A stretch of DNA of 64,000 bases, taken from contig CBFHAI010000004.1 of the NCBI GenBank assembly GCA_965653565.1, positions 74,529 to 138,528 on the forward strand. Reading direction: 5' to 3'. Below the pieces are notes generated by a model. It searched no databases. It was not told where the DNA came from and saw only the letters and a list, made by a program, of their open reading frames with translations. This document shows, piece by piece, positions 32,015 through 39,463 of this stretch. This stretch comes from JALCLA01 sp965653565. Its GTDB lineage: Bacteria > Pseudomonadota > Gammaproteobacteria > Xanthomonadales > Xanthomonadaceae. The position numbers and the translations under genes are program-made. Position 1 is the stretch's first letter. Each line of letters starts with the position of its first letter.

Positions 32015-33664
32015 ATGACGGCTTACCGAAAGCCCTCGCCGTATCGAAAATCGCAGACCTACCGCGGCGAAGAATTGGTGCCGGGCGTGGCGGCTCCCGG
32101 TACGTCGTCCGTACACGGACTGCCCTTTGGAGAGGCTGCCGATCACAGCGTGCTGAGTCGGCTTCCGGTGCTCGGCCGAACCGCACGCGGCGCGTTATCG
32201 CGTGGACGGTGGGGCGGCCTGGACGCAGCTGCGTTCACGACTCGCGTGCCGCTGCAGCATGCAACGCAGCAGGCGCAGGCGCTGCAAGCGCCGTGGGATT
32301 CGCCCACGTGGCACGCCGATCTCGACCGAGTGCCGTTCCGGCAGAGCCAGGCGCACGACACCGACGCGGCGTTGCCGTGGGCGGAGACGAGCGAGAAGGT
32401 CGAACACACGGCGCCGATACCCTACGGTGCGCCGGCGCGCTTCGATGTGTCAGCTTCGCTGACCTGGGATGCGATCACGGCGCACGGCTCATCGATGCGC
32501 GGCGTGTGGCATTCGCTTGCGGCCCGGGGCGCGCTGATCGCGTTGCCGTGGGGGGCGATGGGCAAGCATCAGAACGACTACATCGCGCCCTGGCCCGTGG
32601 AGCCGAACCCCGGCGAGCCGGGTAGCGACCCGATAACCGTCCCCATTCTTCCGGTGTACTTCATGATCCCGTCTTTGTCTGCGGTGCGACTCCCCGAGCG
32701 CACGCCGGTGCCGCTGCTCAGCGCGTCGCTATCCACCGACGCCGCGTCGTGGGGCTGGGCCTTCACAGCGGCAATGCCGCTAGCCAGTCTCGACCTGGTG
32801 AACCCTGCGACGCGCGAAGATCCTGTCGAGCTCGAGGTCACTATCAACGGTTATGTTTGGACGGTGCTAGTCGATTCGTTTGACCTGCAGCGGCGTTTTG
32901 CGCTGAAGACGGTTAGCCTTCGCGGGCGATCGCGCTCGGCCGTGCTGGCAGCACCAATCGCGCCGAGGCGATCGCGTACGCAGGTCGCCGATCGCACGGC
33001 CGCTCAGCTGGCGGCAGAAGAGCTGACCGGGACTGGTTGGACGATGGTGTGGGACGCGGTCGATTGGCTCGTGCCTGGCGGTACCTTCAGCTATGCCGAC
33101 CTGGCGCCGATGGAGGCGCTGGTGCAGATCGCCGAGAGCATCGGCGCGCGCATCGAAACCGATCGTGCGTTGCTGCAGCTGGCGGCGAAGCCGACGTACC
33201 CCATCTCGCCGTGGGCGTGGGAAGAGGCCACGCCGTACGCCATCTTGCCGGCGAGCATCGTCGCCTCCGCCGATGGCCAGTGGCAGGGCGGGCCGAACGC
33301 CAACGGCGTCTACGTCTACAGCGAGAACGCCGGCTTCGGCGCGCTGGTCAAGATCGAGGGGACTGGCGGCGAAACCCAGCTGCCGCAGATTGTTAATCGT
33401 CTGGCCGTGTCCGCCGATCCGGTGCGTGAACTTGGTCGTCAGCGCCTTGCTGCCTCCGGCAAGATCAAGAATGAGCAGATCACCACGGTGCTCATGCCGT
33501 CGCCGGCGGATCCCGGATTGATTCCAATCGGCGCGCTGCTTGAGATCAACGACAGCATCAGCACGTGGCGTGGCCAGTGTATGGGCGTGCGGATCATCGC
33601 GCAGCGAAGCGGGTCGGCCTTCAGCGTGCGCCAGTCGTTGCAGATCGAGAGGCACTTCCGATGA
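32015..33664 (+). CDS. Tail-tip structural protein, 549 aa
   Basis: The first 200 residues are Ala/Trp/His-rich and extended (YRKPSPYRKSQTYRGEELVP onward). The C-terminal 350 residues form a beta-alpha domain with LVNPATREDPVELEVTING, GRSRSAVLAAPIAPRRSRTQ and ALLEINDSISTWRGQCMGVR. It probably belongs to the virion, since it sits between the fibre and a coupled 75-residue gene in the late operon. No family is recognised. Confidence 0.7.
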   Translation: MTAYRKPSPYRKSQTYRGEELVPGVAAPGTSSVHGLPFGEAADHSVLSRLPVLGRTARGALSRGRWGGLDAAAFTTRVPLQHATQQAQALQAPWDSPTWHADLDRVPFRQSQAHDTDAALPWAETSEKVEHTAPIPYGAPARFDVSASLTWDAITAHGSSMRGVWHSLAARGALIALPWGAMGKHQNDYIAPWPVEPNPGEPGSDPITVPILPVYFMIPSLSAVRLPERTPVPLLSASLSTDAASWGWAFTAAMPLASLDLVNPATREDPVELEVTINGYVWTVLVDSFDLQRRFALKTVSLRGRSRSAVLAAPIAPRRSRTQVADRTAAQLAAEELTGTGWTMVWDAVDWLVPGGTFSYADLAPMEALVQIAESIGARIETDRALLQLAAKPTYPISPWAWEEATPYAILPASIVASADGQWQGGPNANGVYVYSENAGFGALVKIEGTGGETQLPQIVNRLAVSADPVRELGRQRLAASGKIKNEQITTVLMPSPADPGLIPIGALLEINDSISTWRGQCMGVRIIAQRSGSAFSVRQSLQIERHFR

Positions 33665-33888
33665 GAAATGTTTGGCGGCAATTCCAGGCGCTGCTGCCGC
33701 AATCGAAGCTCTATGTCGTCGAGGTCATCAGCCACAACGTCGACGGCACCAGCACCGTGGCCATGCCGAACGGCGATCAGTTTCGCGTGCGCGGGCAGGG
33801 AGTGGCCGAAGGGTCGTTTGCCTTCGTGCGCGATGGCATGATTGAAGGTGAAGCGCCGGCAGTTGCGCCGATTGAACTCGACGTGTGA
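33661..33888 (+). CDS. Small late protein, 75 aa
   Basis: The ATGA overlap with the previous stop fixes the start. The product (MRNVWRQFQALLPQSKLYVV onward) folds predictably as a small beta barrel with VEVISHNVDGTSTVAMPNGD and QFRVRGQGVAEGSFAFVRDG, reminiscent of OB-like insertions of tail proteins. It is the last gene of the rightward late operon. Confidence 0.65.
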   Translation: MRNVWRQFQALLPQSKLYVVEVISHNVDGTSTVAMPNGDQFRVRGQGVAEGSFAFVRDGMIEGEAPAVAPIELDV

Positions 33889-33891
33889 GAG

Positions 33892-34845
33892 TTACGCTGC
33901 CATCCGATGTTCGTAATATGGCCGATCGCGGTCGTCGAGAATCGCCTGCATCGCTGCTAGATTTTTCGGATCGGGCGACAGCCACGCGTCGATGTTCTCA
34001 GGCTTGATCGGGATCACGCACCGATCGTGGCCGGCGGCGGCGACTTCGGCCGGCGGCTCGTCGGTGATCGCGGCGAACGACAGCAGTTCTTCGTCGCCCT
34101 GCCGCCAGTGAGACCACAAGCACGCAACGAACATCGGCTGCGGCGGATTCGGCCGGAATTCGAGGATGACGTTTTCCTCCTTCTCGCCCGGCGCCAGCTC
34201 ACGCCGCTCGACGTTGTGGCGGCTGACGTTTTCGTAGAAGGCATCCATGACCATGATGCCGTGCGAATACCCGAACAGGTCGCGCCAGAACCCTTCAAGG
34301 TTGTCGCGCCGAGCGTTGTAGGTGCCGGGATACTTGAAGTCGTAGTTCGCCGGCTTGCCGATCGGCCGGCACTGATAGCGCATTGGCTTGATGACGCGGC
34401 GGCCGTTCTGCATCACCAGCACTGGCGCGTACCAACCGGGAAAGATGCGCGAATCCTTCGGCTTGGGCTCGCTGCGCCGAATGTCGGCAAGCTTCCCCAT
34501 CGCCCATTCGACTTTTTTCGACGAGATGCGCTGATCCTCGAGCGCCTTCTTTGTCGCCTTCGTTTGAAGTGTGCGCTCGGCGTCGGCGAGCCGCTTTCGC
34601 TGGGCGAATATCTCCTGTTCGAGCTTCGTCACCTGGTCGCGGTTGTACTCGTCGATCAGCGTGCGGATCTGCTGCTCGTGCTCATTGCGCGGGTTGGCAA
34701 ACGCGGCATCCATCGCCTTCGGGAAGTTGAGGCGCTGCTGCTTGCGATCGCCGTAGAGCTTGACGAACTCGAACCAATCCATCTCCGCGTCCACCACGCG
34801 GATGTACTTCATGTAGTCCGCCCACACCATCGCCGAGTAGCACAT
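33892..34845 (-). CDS. SRAP/HMCES-type abasic-site protein (SOS response-associated peptidase family)
   Basis: The 317-residue protein has the SRAP signature: catalytic Cys2 in MCYS, Asn177 in YNARRDN, Glu205 in DAFYENV and His273 in GHDRCVIPI. SRAP proteins use Cys2 to crosslink to abasic sites in single-stranded DNA and so protect replication. Residues 30-130 form a helical insertion (charged coiled coil DQVTKLEQEIFAQRKRLADA and on) not present in minimal SRAP proteins such as YedK. It is convergent with the late operon and probably protects phage DNA or supports replication. The active-site match is strong, the role in the phage is inferred. Confidence 0.85.
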   Translation of the reverse strand: MCYSAMVWADYMKYIRVVDAEMDWFEFVKLYGDRKQQRLNFPKAMDAAFANPRNEHEQQIRTLIDEYNRDQVTKLEQEIFAQRKRLADAERTLQTKATKKALEDQRISSKKVEWAMGKLADIRRSEPKPKDSRIFPGWYAPVLVMQNGRRVIKPMRYQCRPIGKPANYDFKYPGTYNARRDNLEGFWRDLFGYSHGIMVMDAFYENVSRHNVERRELAPGEKEENVILEFRPNPPQPMFVACLWSHWRQGDEELLSFAAITDEPPAEVAAAGHDRCVIPIKPENIDAWLSPDPKNLAAMQAILDDRDRPYYEHRMAA

Positions 34846-34848
34846 CGA

Positions 34849-35304
34849 TCAACCCTCGTTCGCGTCGATGTCGTCTAGGCCGAGTTCAAAGTGATTCGAA
34901 GGCGGCAGTGTTTTGTCCAGTTGCACAAGCATCTGCGCGAGCTGCTTCAGCTGATTCCGCTGCAATCCCATCATCAGCTGCGCTTTTCCAAAGGCGCCAA
35001 CTAGTCCGACGAGCTGGTGATTCTTCGGAGAATCGGCAGAGCCGAAGGCGACCATCAGCGGCCAGCTGATCGGTGCGTGCATGTCATCCGCGCCCTGCAG
35101 CGGGGCAATGTGGCGGGGGTCGTTCTTGTCGCCAGAAAGCAGGTGCGCCTGGACACTAGAGCGCAGCAAACCGTGGACCAGTTCTGTGATTTCGGTGGGC
35201 GACAAACTCACGCCGATGTACGAGCCTAAACTGTGCAGACCCACTTCAACCGAGCCGTCACGCTGGGCCCGCACTCGAATCTTATCGCCGCCGTCCTCAT
35301 CCAT
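34849..35304 (-). CDS. Hypothetical phage protein, 151 aa
   Basis: I choose the ATG at 35304 with GGAG eight bases upstream; a longer frame to 35361 adds a Pro/Gly-rich segment. The product is acidic at both ends (MDEDGGDKIRVRAQRDGSVE and NHFELGLDDIDANEG) with a helical middle (LQRNQLKQLAQMLVQLDKTL). It reads leftward just before the SRAP gene. No family is recognised. Confidence 0.6.
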   Translation of the reverse strand: MDEDGGDKIRVRAQRDGSVEVGLHSLGSYIGVSLSPTEITELVHGLLRSSVQAHLLSGDKNDPRHIAPLQGADDMHAPISWPLMVAFGSADSPKNHQLVGLVGAFGKAQLMMGLQRNQLKQLAQMLVQLDKTLPPSNHFELGLDDIDANEG

Positions 35305-35377
35305 TTCCTGCACTCCACCGCCCGGGCTTGGAAACCTAATCCACCCGGGGCGGTAAGGCAACGCGGCGCGGCACGCT

Positions 35378-35521
35378 CTACCTGAACGACTCGCCGATCA
35401 CCTTTCGCAGCAGTGCCCAGACGGCCATGGGCGGCAGCATGATCACCGCCAAGGCGTCGCCAGCATCGGCGGCGGCCCGAAGCGCGGCCACCAGCAGCTC
35501 ATCTTCGCGCCTGTAGTCCAT
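35378..35521 (-). CDS. Small hypothetical protein, 47 aa
   Basis: The frame beginning MDYRREDELLVAALRAAADA has an AAGG site eight bases before the ATG. It ends in a hydrophobic helix (LAVIMLPPMAVWALLRKV), so it may be a membrane-active microprotein. Position between the 151-residue gene and the SLOG gene fits the leftward accessory operon. Short length keeps confidence moderate. Confidence 0.5.
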   Translation of the reverse strand: MDYRREDELLVAALRAAADAGDALAVIMLPPMAVWALLRKVIGESFR

Positions 35522-35597
35522 GAGCAAAACCTTACAGACACAGGACGCGCGAAGATATCGGCGAACACCGGGAATTTTGGTAGGGAATTCCCTTGTC

Positions 35598-35993
35598 TCA
35601 GGACCAAGGTTTCGGCTTCACTCTCCACACTGCGAGACCAGCGTTGGCCGCCTTGTCGATGAACCAGTCGGGGCCATCAAACGCGACCACGCCTTGAGCC
35701 TGCTGCCGGAAGATTTCCCTCGGCCGAACGTATCGAACCAGTACGCGCCGCGATTGAGCCCACCGATCGGCGAAGTAGGTGGTGCGTACCATGCTGCAGT
35801 AGCGGATCTCGGCGACACCGCGCTCGCGGTGGATCCGGTCGAGCACGTTGGCGACAAACGATCGATCGTTGAACGTCTTCGCGCCGGTGACGATCAGATG
35901 CAGCGCCAGCCCCTGCGCCTCGAGGCGGCGCACCTCAATGGCGCGCGTGCGGATCCAGAATTCGAACTCGCGATCGCGGGTGTTGTGGCCCAT
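35598..35993 (-). CDS. SLOG-domain (YspA/DUF2493-like) protein
   Basis: The core LIVTGAKTFNDRSFVANVLD (about 33-52) is the nucleotide-binding loop and first helix of DUF2493/cpYpsA-type SLOG domains; GVVAFDG near 102 and the final WRV strand complete the Rossmann-like fold. The usual glycine-rich GSR/GGR motif is here VTGAKTF. SLOG proteins sense or process nucleotide-derived ligands and occur in anti-phage and phage systems. The first 30 residues are an additional charged helix. The ligand is unknown. Confidence 0.7.
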   Translation of the reverse strand: MGHNTRDREFEFWIRTRAIEVRRLEAQGLALHLIVTGAKTFNDRSFVANVLDRIHRERGVAEIRYCSMVRTTYFADRWAQSRRVLVRYVRPREIFRQQAQGVVAFDGPDWFIDKAANAGLAVWRVKPKPWS

Positions 35994-36125
35994 GGCGCCA
36001 ATCTTAGAGTCGCGGGTCTCACGGCCCGCGAGCTAGGGGATGGGTCCGGGGTGACAAAGTCCTAGAGACAGAATCGAGGCCGCTGCGGTAGCGTTTGCTT
36101 CCGAACGTGGAGAAGGGGGGCATTC

Positions 36126-36296
36126 ATGAAGGTCGGTGATGTGGTGAGTTTGAAATCCGGCAGTCCGTCGATGACCGTGACGACCGTTGACGGCGAGCTT
36201 GTGGTTTGCGCGATCTGGTGTGGGCCAGAGTTCGGATTTAAGTTCGAGAATTTCCCAGCTGCGGCGGTCCAGAAGACACAGTCTCATGACGGTTGA
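36126..36296 (+). CDS. YodC-like DUF2158 small protein
   Basis: This 56-residue protein fits DUF2158: MKVGDVVSLKSGSPSMTVTT at the start, then VVCAIW and a C-terminal helix with NFPAAAVQK. Members are small beta-barrel proteins of unknown function, common in prophages and plasmids. A GGAG and G-rich segment precedes the ATG. It is a single gene, divergent from the SLOG gene. Confidence 0.75.
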   Translation: MKVGDVVSLKSGSPSMTVTTVDGELVVCAIWCGPEFGFKFENFPAAAVQKTQSHDG

Positions 36297-36533
36297 GTCG
36301 CATTTGGCAACGGTCGTCGCGGAGTGCTAAGGCAAGCATCCCGATTTTCCCCGGGCTTCTGTGGAGGTCCACAATCACTGCTTGCATGCGACGTTCGCGC
36401 ATGGTAAGTCGTCTCTCTAAGTGAGACTTCTAAATGAATTCTTAACCGATGTGCCGAAAGTCACGTACCTATCGGATTTGAGGCACGAATTGCGTCGCGA
36501 GTTGTCTACAAGGATGTGGTCGCGAGGCCATGG
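36297..36533. other. Intergenic stretch without a recognisable gene
   Basis: Together with the promoter region up to 36676 this is about 380 bases with no supported coding frame. It is less GC-rich than its neighbours. A short imperfect hairpin around GTCTC...GAGAC lies near 36410-36430. I see no RNA gene. Confidence 0.4.
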
Positions 36534-36561
36534 TTGAGTTTACTGGTGAGCCCGCTATACT
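36534..36561 (+). promoter_or_regulatory. Sigma-70 promoter of the moron gene
   Basis: TTGAGT (36534-36539) and TATACT (36556-36561) are separated by 16 bases. It drives the small gene at 36677 and is independent of the phage early and late promoters. An inverted copy of the 10-mer ACTTCGGCGG (36559-36568) lies at 36631-36640 and may be a regulatory palindrome or a 5'-leader structure. Confidence 0.6.
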
Positions 36562-36676
36562 TCGGCGGTTTTGTTTTCCAATAATTGGCCCCAAGTTCAG
36601 GGGTTACAACGTAGAGTTACATCCGAGAGCCGCCGAAGTGCGGCTAATCGTTTAGCAAATAGCCCAGGGGAATGAG

Positions 36677-36883
36677 ATGTCGGAGGCAGGTATGAGCGCG
36701 CAGAATCGGTTGCAGAAAATGCAAACCGCGCTCGAGCAGCGCGGTGTCAAGGATGTGAAGTTCTTTTTCCGTCCCACGGTAGATCTCGGCAAACTGACGG
36801 CCGATGTCTCCGATGCGCTGTCCGCCGCTATCGACGGCAAGGTCAAGCCGCTGCCGTTGTTTGGCGACAGCCAGCGCGCTTAA
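36677..36883 (+). CDS. Moron small protein, 68 aa, of a family found next to ImmA/IrrE genes
   Basis: The product (MSEAGMSAQNRLQKMQTALE onward) contains GVKDVKFFFRPTVDLGKLTA and ends with KPLPLFGDSQRA. This layout resembles a short uncharacterised protein seen in proteobacterial prophages before ImmA/IrrE-type genes (from memory, not searched). Start choice: ATG 36677 with AGGGGA, or ATG 36692 with GGAGG, both plausible. It has its own promoter and strong terminator, so it is probably expressed in the lysogen. Confidence 0.7.
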   Translation: MSEAGMSAQNRLQKMQTALEQRGVKDVKFFFRPTVDLGKLTADVSDALSAAIDGKVKPLPLFGDSQRA

Positions 36884-36903
36884 TCGTCAGCTAGAATCTA
36901 TGG

Positions 36904-36934
36904 AAAGGGCACCCCTTTGGGTGCCCTTTTTTTT
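36904..36934 (+). terminator. Rho-independent terminator after the moron gene
   Basis: AAAGGGCACCC pairs with GGGTGCCCTTT around a short loop and runs into eight further thymines. The ATG of the ImmA-like gene lies only 17 bases after the T-run, so its expression depends on read-through of this terminator or a promoter not seen here. Confidence 0.9.
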
Positions 36935-36950
36935 GTCCATTGGGGGTGGG

Positions 36951-37556
36951 ATGTACATCGCGATCACTGACTTGGCCTACTGCATCGGAAAAGCCCGCGA
37001 GATCCGAGAAGAGTACGAGCGCTACAGCATTCAGCGCGACGCGCTGCCGCGGTCGACAGACGACCTGCGCGACGTAGTAAGCCGTTATCTCGAGAAGCGC
37101 ATCGACTTCTACGAACTCGACGTGCTCGAAACCGGCCGCCTGGTCCCCGCTTTCTTCTTGGCTTTCGAAGACCATTGCGAGATCTACCTTCTCGCCGGCT
37201 TGGAAAACCCCGAGCGTCGTTTCGTGCTTTGCAAGGAACTCTTCCACGTCGTGCTCGACAAGCCCGAGTGCCGCACGATGCAGCTCAACAGCCACCTTCA
37301 GGAAGTGGTGGCGAAGTTTCCCGTGCATGACGCAGAGCCAAACTGTCCCGCGGTCTACGAAATGCTTGCAGAGGCGGCCGCGATGGAATTTTTCATGCCG
37401 TACATCGAGCGTGTGCGCATGCGGGCCGGCGGTGAATTGAACTTCGCCGAGATCGCCGGCCGCTACGGCATCCCGGTTGAGTACGTCGAGATCTACCTGA
37501 GCGATGGCTACATGGATTTTTTCTCGGAGGAATCCTTGACTCGCGCGAGGCCGTAG
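36951..37556 (+). CDS. ImmA/IrrE-like protein with degenerate zinc motif
   Basis: The 201-residue protein follows the ImmA/IrrE (DUF955) plan: a central RRFVLCKELFHVVLDKPE segment takes the place of the HExxH helix, and AAAMEFFMPYIERVR matches the later helix that carries the third ligand region. The motif reads KELFH, so the first zinc-binding histidine is lysine. It may therefore be an inactive or altered-specificity member. A C-terminal helical pair (AEIAGRYGIPVEYVEIYL) resembles an HTH. A GGGGGTGGG leader precedes the ATG. Its 3' end overlaps the convergent integrase gene by 49 bases. Confidence 0.7.
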   Translation: MYIAITDLAYCIGKAREIREEYERYSIQRDALPRSTDDLRDVVSRYLEKRIDFYELDVLETGRLVPAFFLAFEDHCEIYLLAGLENPERRFVLCKELFHVVLDKPECRTMQLNSHLQEVVAKFPVHDAEPNCPAVYEMLAEAAAMEFFMPYIERVRMRAGGELNFAEIAGRYGIPVEYVEIYLSDGYMDFFSEESLTRARP

Positions 37557-38701
37557 TCGGCCCACGCCTGCATCAGCTCGCGACGTTTGATCAGTAATGC
37601 GCCGCGACGATACGCCGCCTCGGTGTCATCGCGGATCGCATGCGCCAGCGCCATCTCGACGACCTCGCTCGGGAAGTTCGTCGTCTCGGCGGCCCAGTCG
37701 CGGAACGTCGATCGAAAGCCGTGTACGGTGACGTGCCCATGCTTGAGGCGCTCGAGGAAGGACAGCATCGCGTTGTCCGACATCTGTTCCTTGTGACTGG
37801 CGAAGATGATGTCGGTCGGCTTGCGGCGTTTGATGCCGGCGAGGATCTCGAGCGCGCGATCCGACAGCGGCACCTGGTGCTGTCGGCCACCCTTGATGCG
37901 ATCGGCGGGCACCGTCCACAGATCGCCGGCGATCTCCGACCAGGTTGCGCCCAGCACTTCCGACGTGCGCGCGGCGGTGAGGATGGTGAATTCGAGGGCG
38001 CGGGCGGTGACGCTCGGCCGCGATCGCAACAGCGCCATGAAGGTCGGAAGCTCTTCATAGGGCAGGGCCGGGAAATGCTTTTCCTTGCGGACCGACTTCG
38101 CCGGCGGCAGCAGCTTATCGAGGTGGCCGCGCCAGCGCGCCGGGTTCTCGCCGTCGCGGTAGCGCTTGACCTTGGCCCAGTCGAGCACGCGGCCGATGCG
38201 CTCGCGCAGCCGTGTGGCCGTCTCGTTCTTCGTCGACCAGATCGGCTCGATCGCGGTCAGCACGTCCGCCGTCGACACGGTGGCCACCGGCAGCGGCGTC
38301 AGGTTCTTCGCCAGATTGGCCAGTGACGTCGTCCACTGGTTCGTGTGTTTCTCCGATTTCCAGCCGGGCCGGTGGGCGGCGATGTAGGCGGTTGCGCATT
38401 CGCCGAACGTGATGCCGTGCGCGAGCGCCTGTGCGCTGCGGCGCGCCTCGATGGGGTCTTGGCCGCCGGCGAGCACCTTGCGCTGTTGCAGCGCCGCCTG
38501 GCGCGCCTCGGCAAGGGTGACGGTGGCCAGCGAGCCCAAGCCCATTTCCCGCGATCGGCCCTGGCGCGTGAAGCGGAAGATCCACGACTTGGTGCCGGCG
38601 GCCGATACCTGCAGATACAGGCCGTTGCCGTCCGGGTAATATCCGGGCGTCGACGTCGTGGCGATCGCGCGGGCCGTCAGGCGATTCACGAGCCGCGGCA
38701 T
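37508..38701 (-). CDS. int: P4-type tyrosine integrase
   Basis: The 397-residue protein has an N-terminal DUF4102 arm-binding domain (RAIATTSTPGYYPDGNGLYL near 11-30), a SAM-like core-binding domain (about 95-180) and a catalytic domain with Arg245 (AARTSEVL), Lys270, His327-x2-Arg330 (HGFRSTFRDWA), His354 and Tyr364. All catalytic residues are present, so the prophage should be mobile if its attachment sites are intact. The gene reads away from the right boundary, and direct repeats that may be arm sites lie 37-134 bases upstream. Confidence 0.95.
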   Translation of the reverse strand: MPRLVNRLTARAIATTSTPGYYPDGNGLYLQVSAAGTKSWIFRFTRQGRSREMGLGSLATVTLAEARQAALQQRKVLAGGQDPIEARRSAQALAHGITFGECATAYIAAHRPGWKSEKHTNQWTTSLANLAKNLTPLPVATVSTADVLTAIEPIWSTKNETATRLRERIGRVLDWAKVKRYRDGENPARWRGHLDKLLPPAKSVRKEKHFPALPYEELPTFMALLRSRPSVTARALEFTILTAARTSEVLGATWSEIAGDLWTVPADRIKGGRQHQVPLSDRALEILAGIKRRKPTDIIFASHKEQMSDNAMLSFLERLKHGHVTVHGFRSTFRDWAAETTNFPSEVVEMALAHAIRDDTEAAYRRGALLIKRRELMQAWADYGLARVKDSSEKKSM

Positions 38702-38737
38702 GCGGACCTACCCCCATTCCTACCCACGTTGCAGGGG

Positions 38738-38835
38738 GTGGATCATAGCGGAAAGTGGTGGATCGCGGCGGCAACGGAATTTGCGGCGCGTGCCTTGTTT
38801 CAGGCACAATGCCGGACCGCAGTGGATCGGGGCGG
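38738..38835. repeat. Three direct repeats GTGGATCNNNGCGG upstream of integrase
   Basis: The 14-mer occurs at 38738-38751, 38758-38771 and 38822-38835 with three variable central bases. Spacing is 20 and 64 bp. A separate 9-mer GTTGCAGGG occurs at 38728-38736 and 38868-38876. Repeats beside an integrase gene are typical of arm-type integrase or excisionase sites. The 327-base gap 38702-39028 holds these repeats, the candidate attachment site and the tRNA promoter, with no gene. Confidence 0.5.
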
Positions 38836-38865
38836 AACTCCTTCGGGAGGACTCTCACTCCGCCA
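38831..38865 (+). other. Candidate right attachment site (tRNA 3'-end-like sequence)
   Basis: GGCGGA at 38831-38836 can pair with TCCGCC at 38859-38864, enclosing a CTCC-TTCG-GGAG hairpin, and the segment ends ACTCTCACTCCGCCA like a tRNA 3' end with CCA. Phages that insert at tRNA 3' ends leave such a fragment at the far end of the prophage in the tRNA's orientation. The matching full tRNA would lie left of this window. This is a suggestion only. Confidence 0.3.
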
Positions 38866-38987
38866 CAGTTGCAGGGCGGTCGTTTCACCCCGTTTTTCCA
38901 GTGGTTTTCGATGCGTCGCCTGGCGGTCTCAGGGGTCGCGCCGGGTGCGGAATTCACCAGCCACTGCGTCGTCGATATGTCAACACG

Positions 38988-39016
38988 TTGACGAGTTCGC
39001 ACGACAATTGCATAAT
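38988..39016 (+). promoter_or_regulatory. tRNA-Arg promoter
   Basis: TTGACG (38988-38993) and CATAAT (39011-39016) are separated by exactly 17 bases and end 12 bases before the tRNA. The promoter is complete, so prophage insertion has not cut it. Confidence 0.75.
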
Positions 39017-39028
39017 TCCGCTCCTCAC

Positions 39029-39105
39029 GCGCCCGTAGCTCAGTTGGATAGAGCACCAGGCTACGAACTTGGGGGTCGGGAGTTCGAATCTCTCCGGGCG
39101 CGCCA
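39029..39105 (+). tRNA. tRNA-Arg (anticodon ACG)
   Basis: The 77-base gene folds as a standard tRNA: acceptor GCGCCCG with CGGGCGC, D-arm GCTC/GAGC, anticodon stem CCAGG/CTTGG with loop CTACGAA (anticodon ACG, read as inosine-CG), T-arm GGGAG-TTCGAAT-CTCTC, and an encoded CCA end. It decodes CGU, CGC and CGA. Promoter and terminator flank it closely. Confidence 0.96.
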
Positions 39106-39118
39106 AACGCAAAAACAC

Positions 39119-39154
39119 ACGGGCCGGTCGTTCACACGACCGGCCCGTTTGTTT
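39119..39154 (+). terminator. Terminator of tRNA-Arg
   Basis: A 12-bp perfect stem (ACGGGCCGGTCG with its complement) around TTCACA is followed by TTGTTT, 14 bases after the tRNA. It closes the single-gene tRNA transcript. Confidence 0.85.
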
Positions 39155-39463
39155 CTGGCCGATGTGTTTTCTCGGCCCTCGGTTCCGCCCGCCGCCGTCG
39201 CTCTCTCCCCCGATTCCCTCCTTCCGTCCGGCGAGCGTCCGCGCAGTTCGCGGAGGGATGGACGGTCGATCAGGCATGAGGGGCTGGCGTCGGCGCCGCG
39301 CGGAACAGCACGCTTTCCTGCGGCTGCCATCCAGCTGCGCGCTCGGCGCGACGCGGAGCTCAGGCTGACGATCAGCCGACCGTTCTTCCGTCATCGCAAA
39401 GGGCTGTCCGTTCGCCGCGCCGCCTGCGTACAGCGGGATATCCCCGAACCACCGAGACGAACC
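39155..39463. other. Intergenic stretch without a recognisable gene
   Basis: About 310 bases separate the tRNA terminator from the next gene. A small hairpin GGCTGA-cga-TCAGCC lies at 39363-39377. All reading frames here look like GC-rich noise, and I see no RNA gene or clear promoter. Confidence 0.4.

Noticed and set aside
38831..38865. A complete small tRNA or tmRNA gene
   Set aside because: Only a 3'-end-like fragment with a short hairpin is present; no D-arm, anticodon arm or full acceptor fold can be made.
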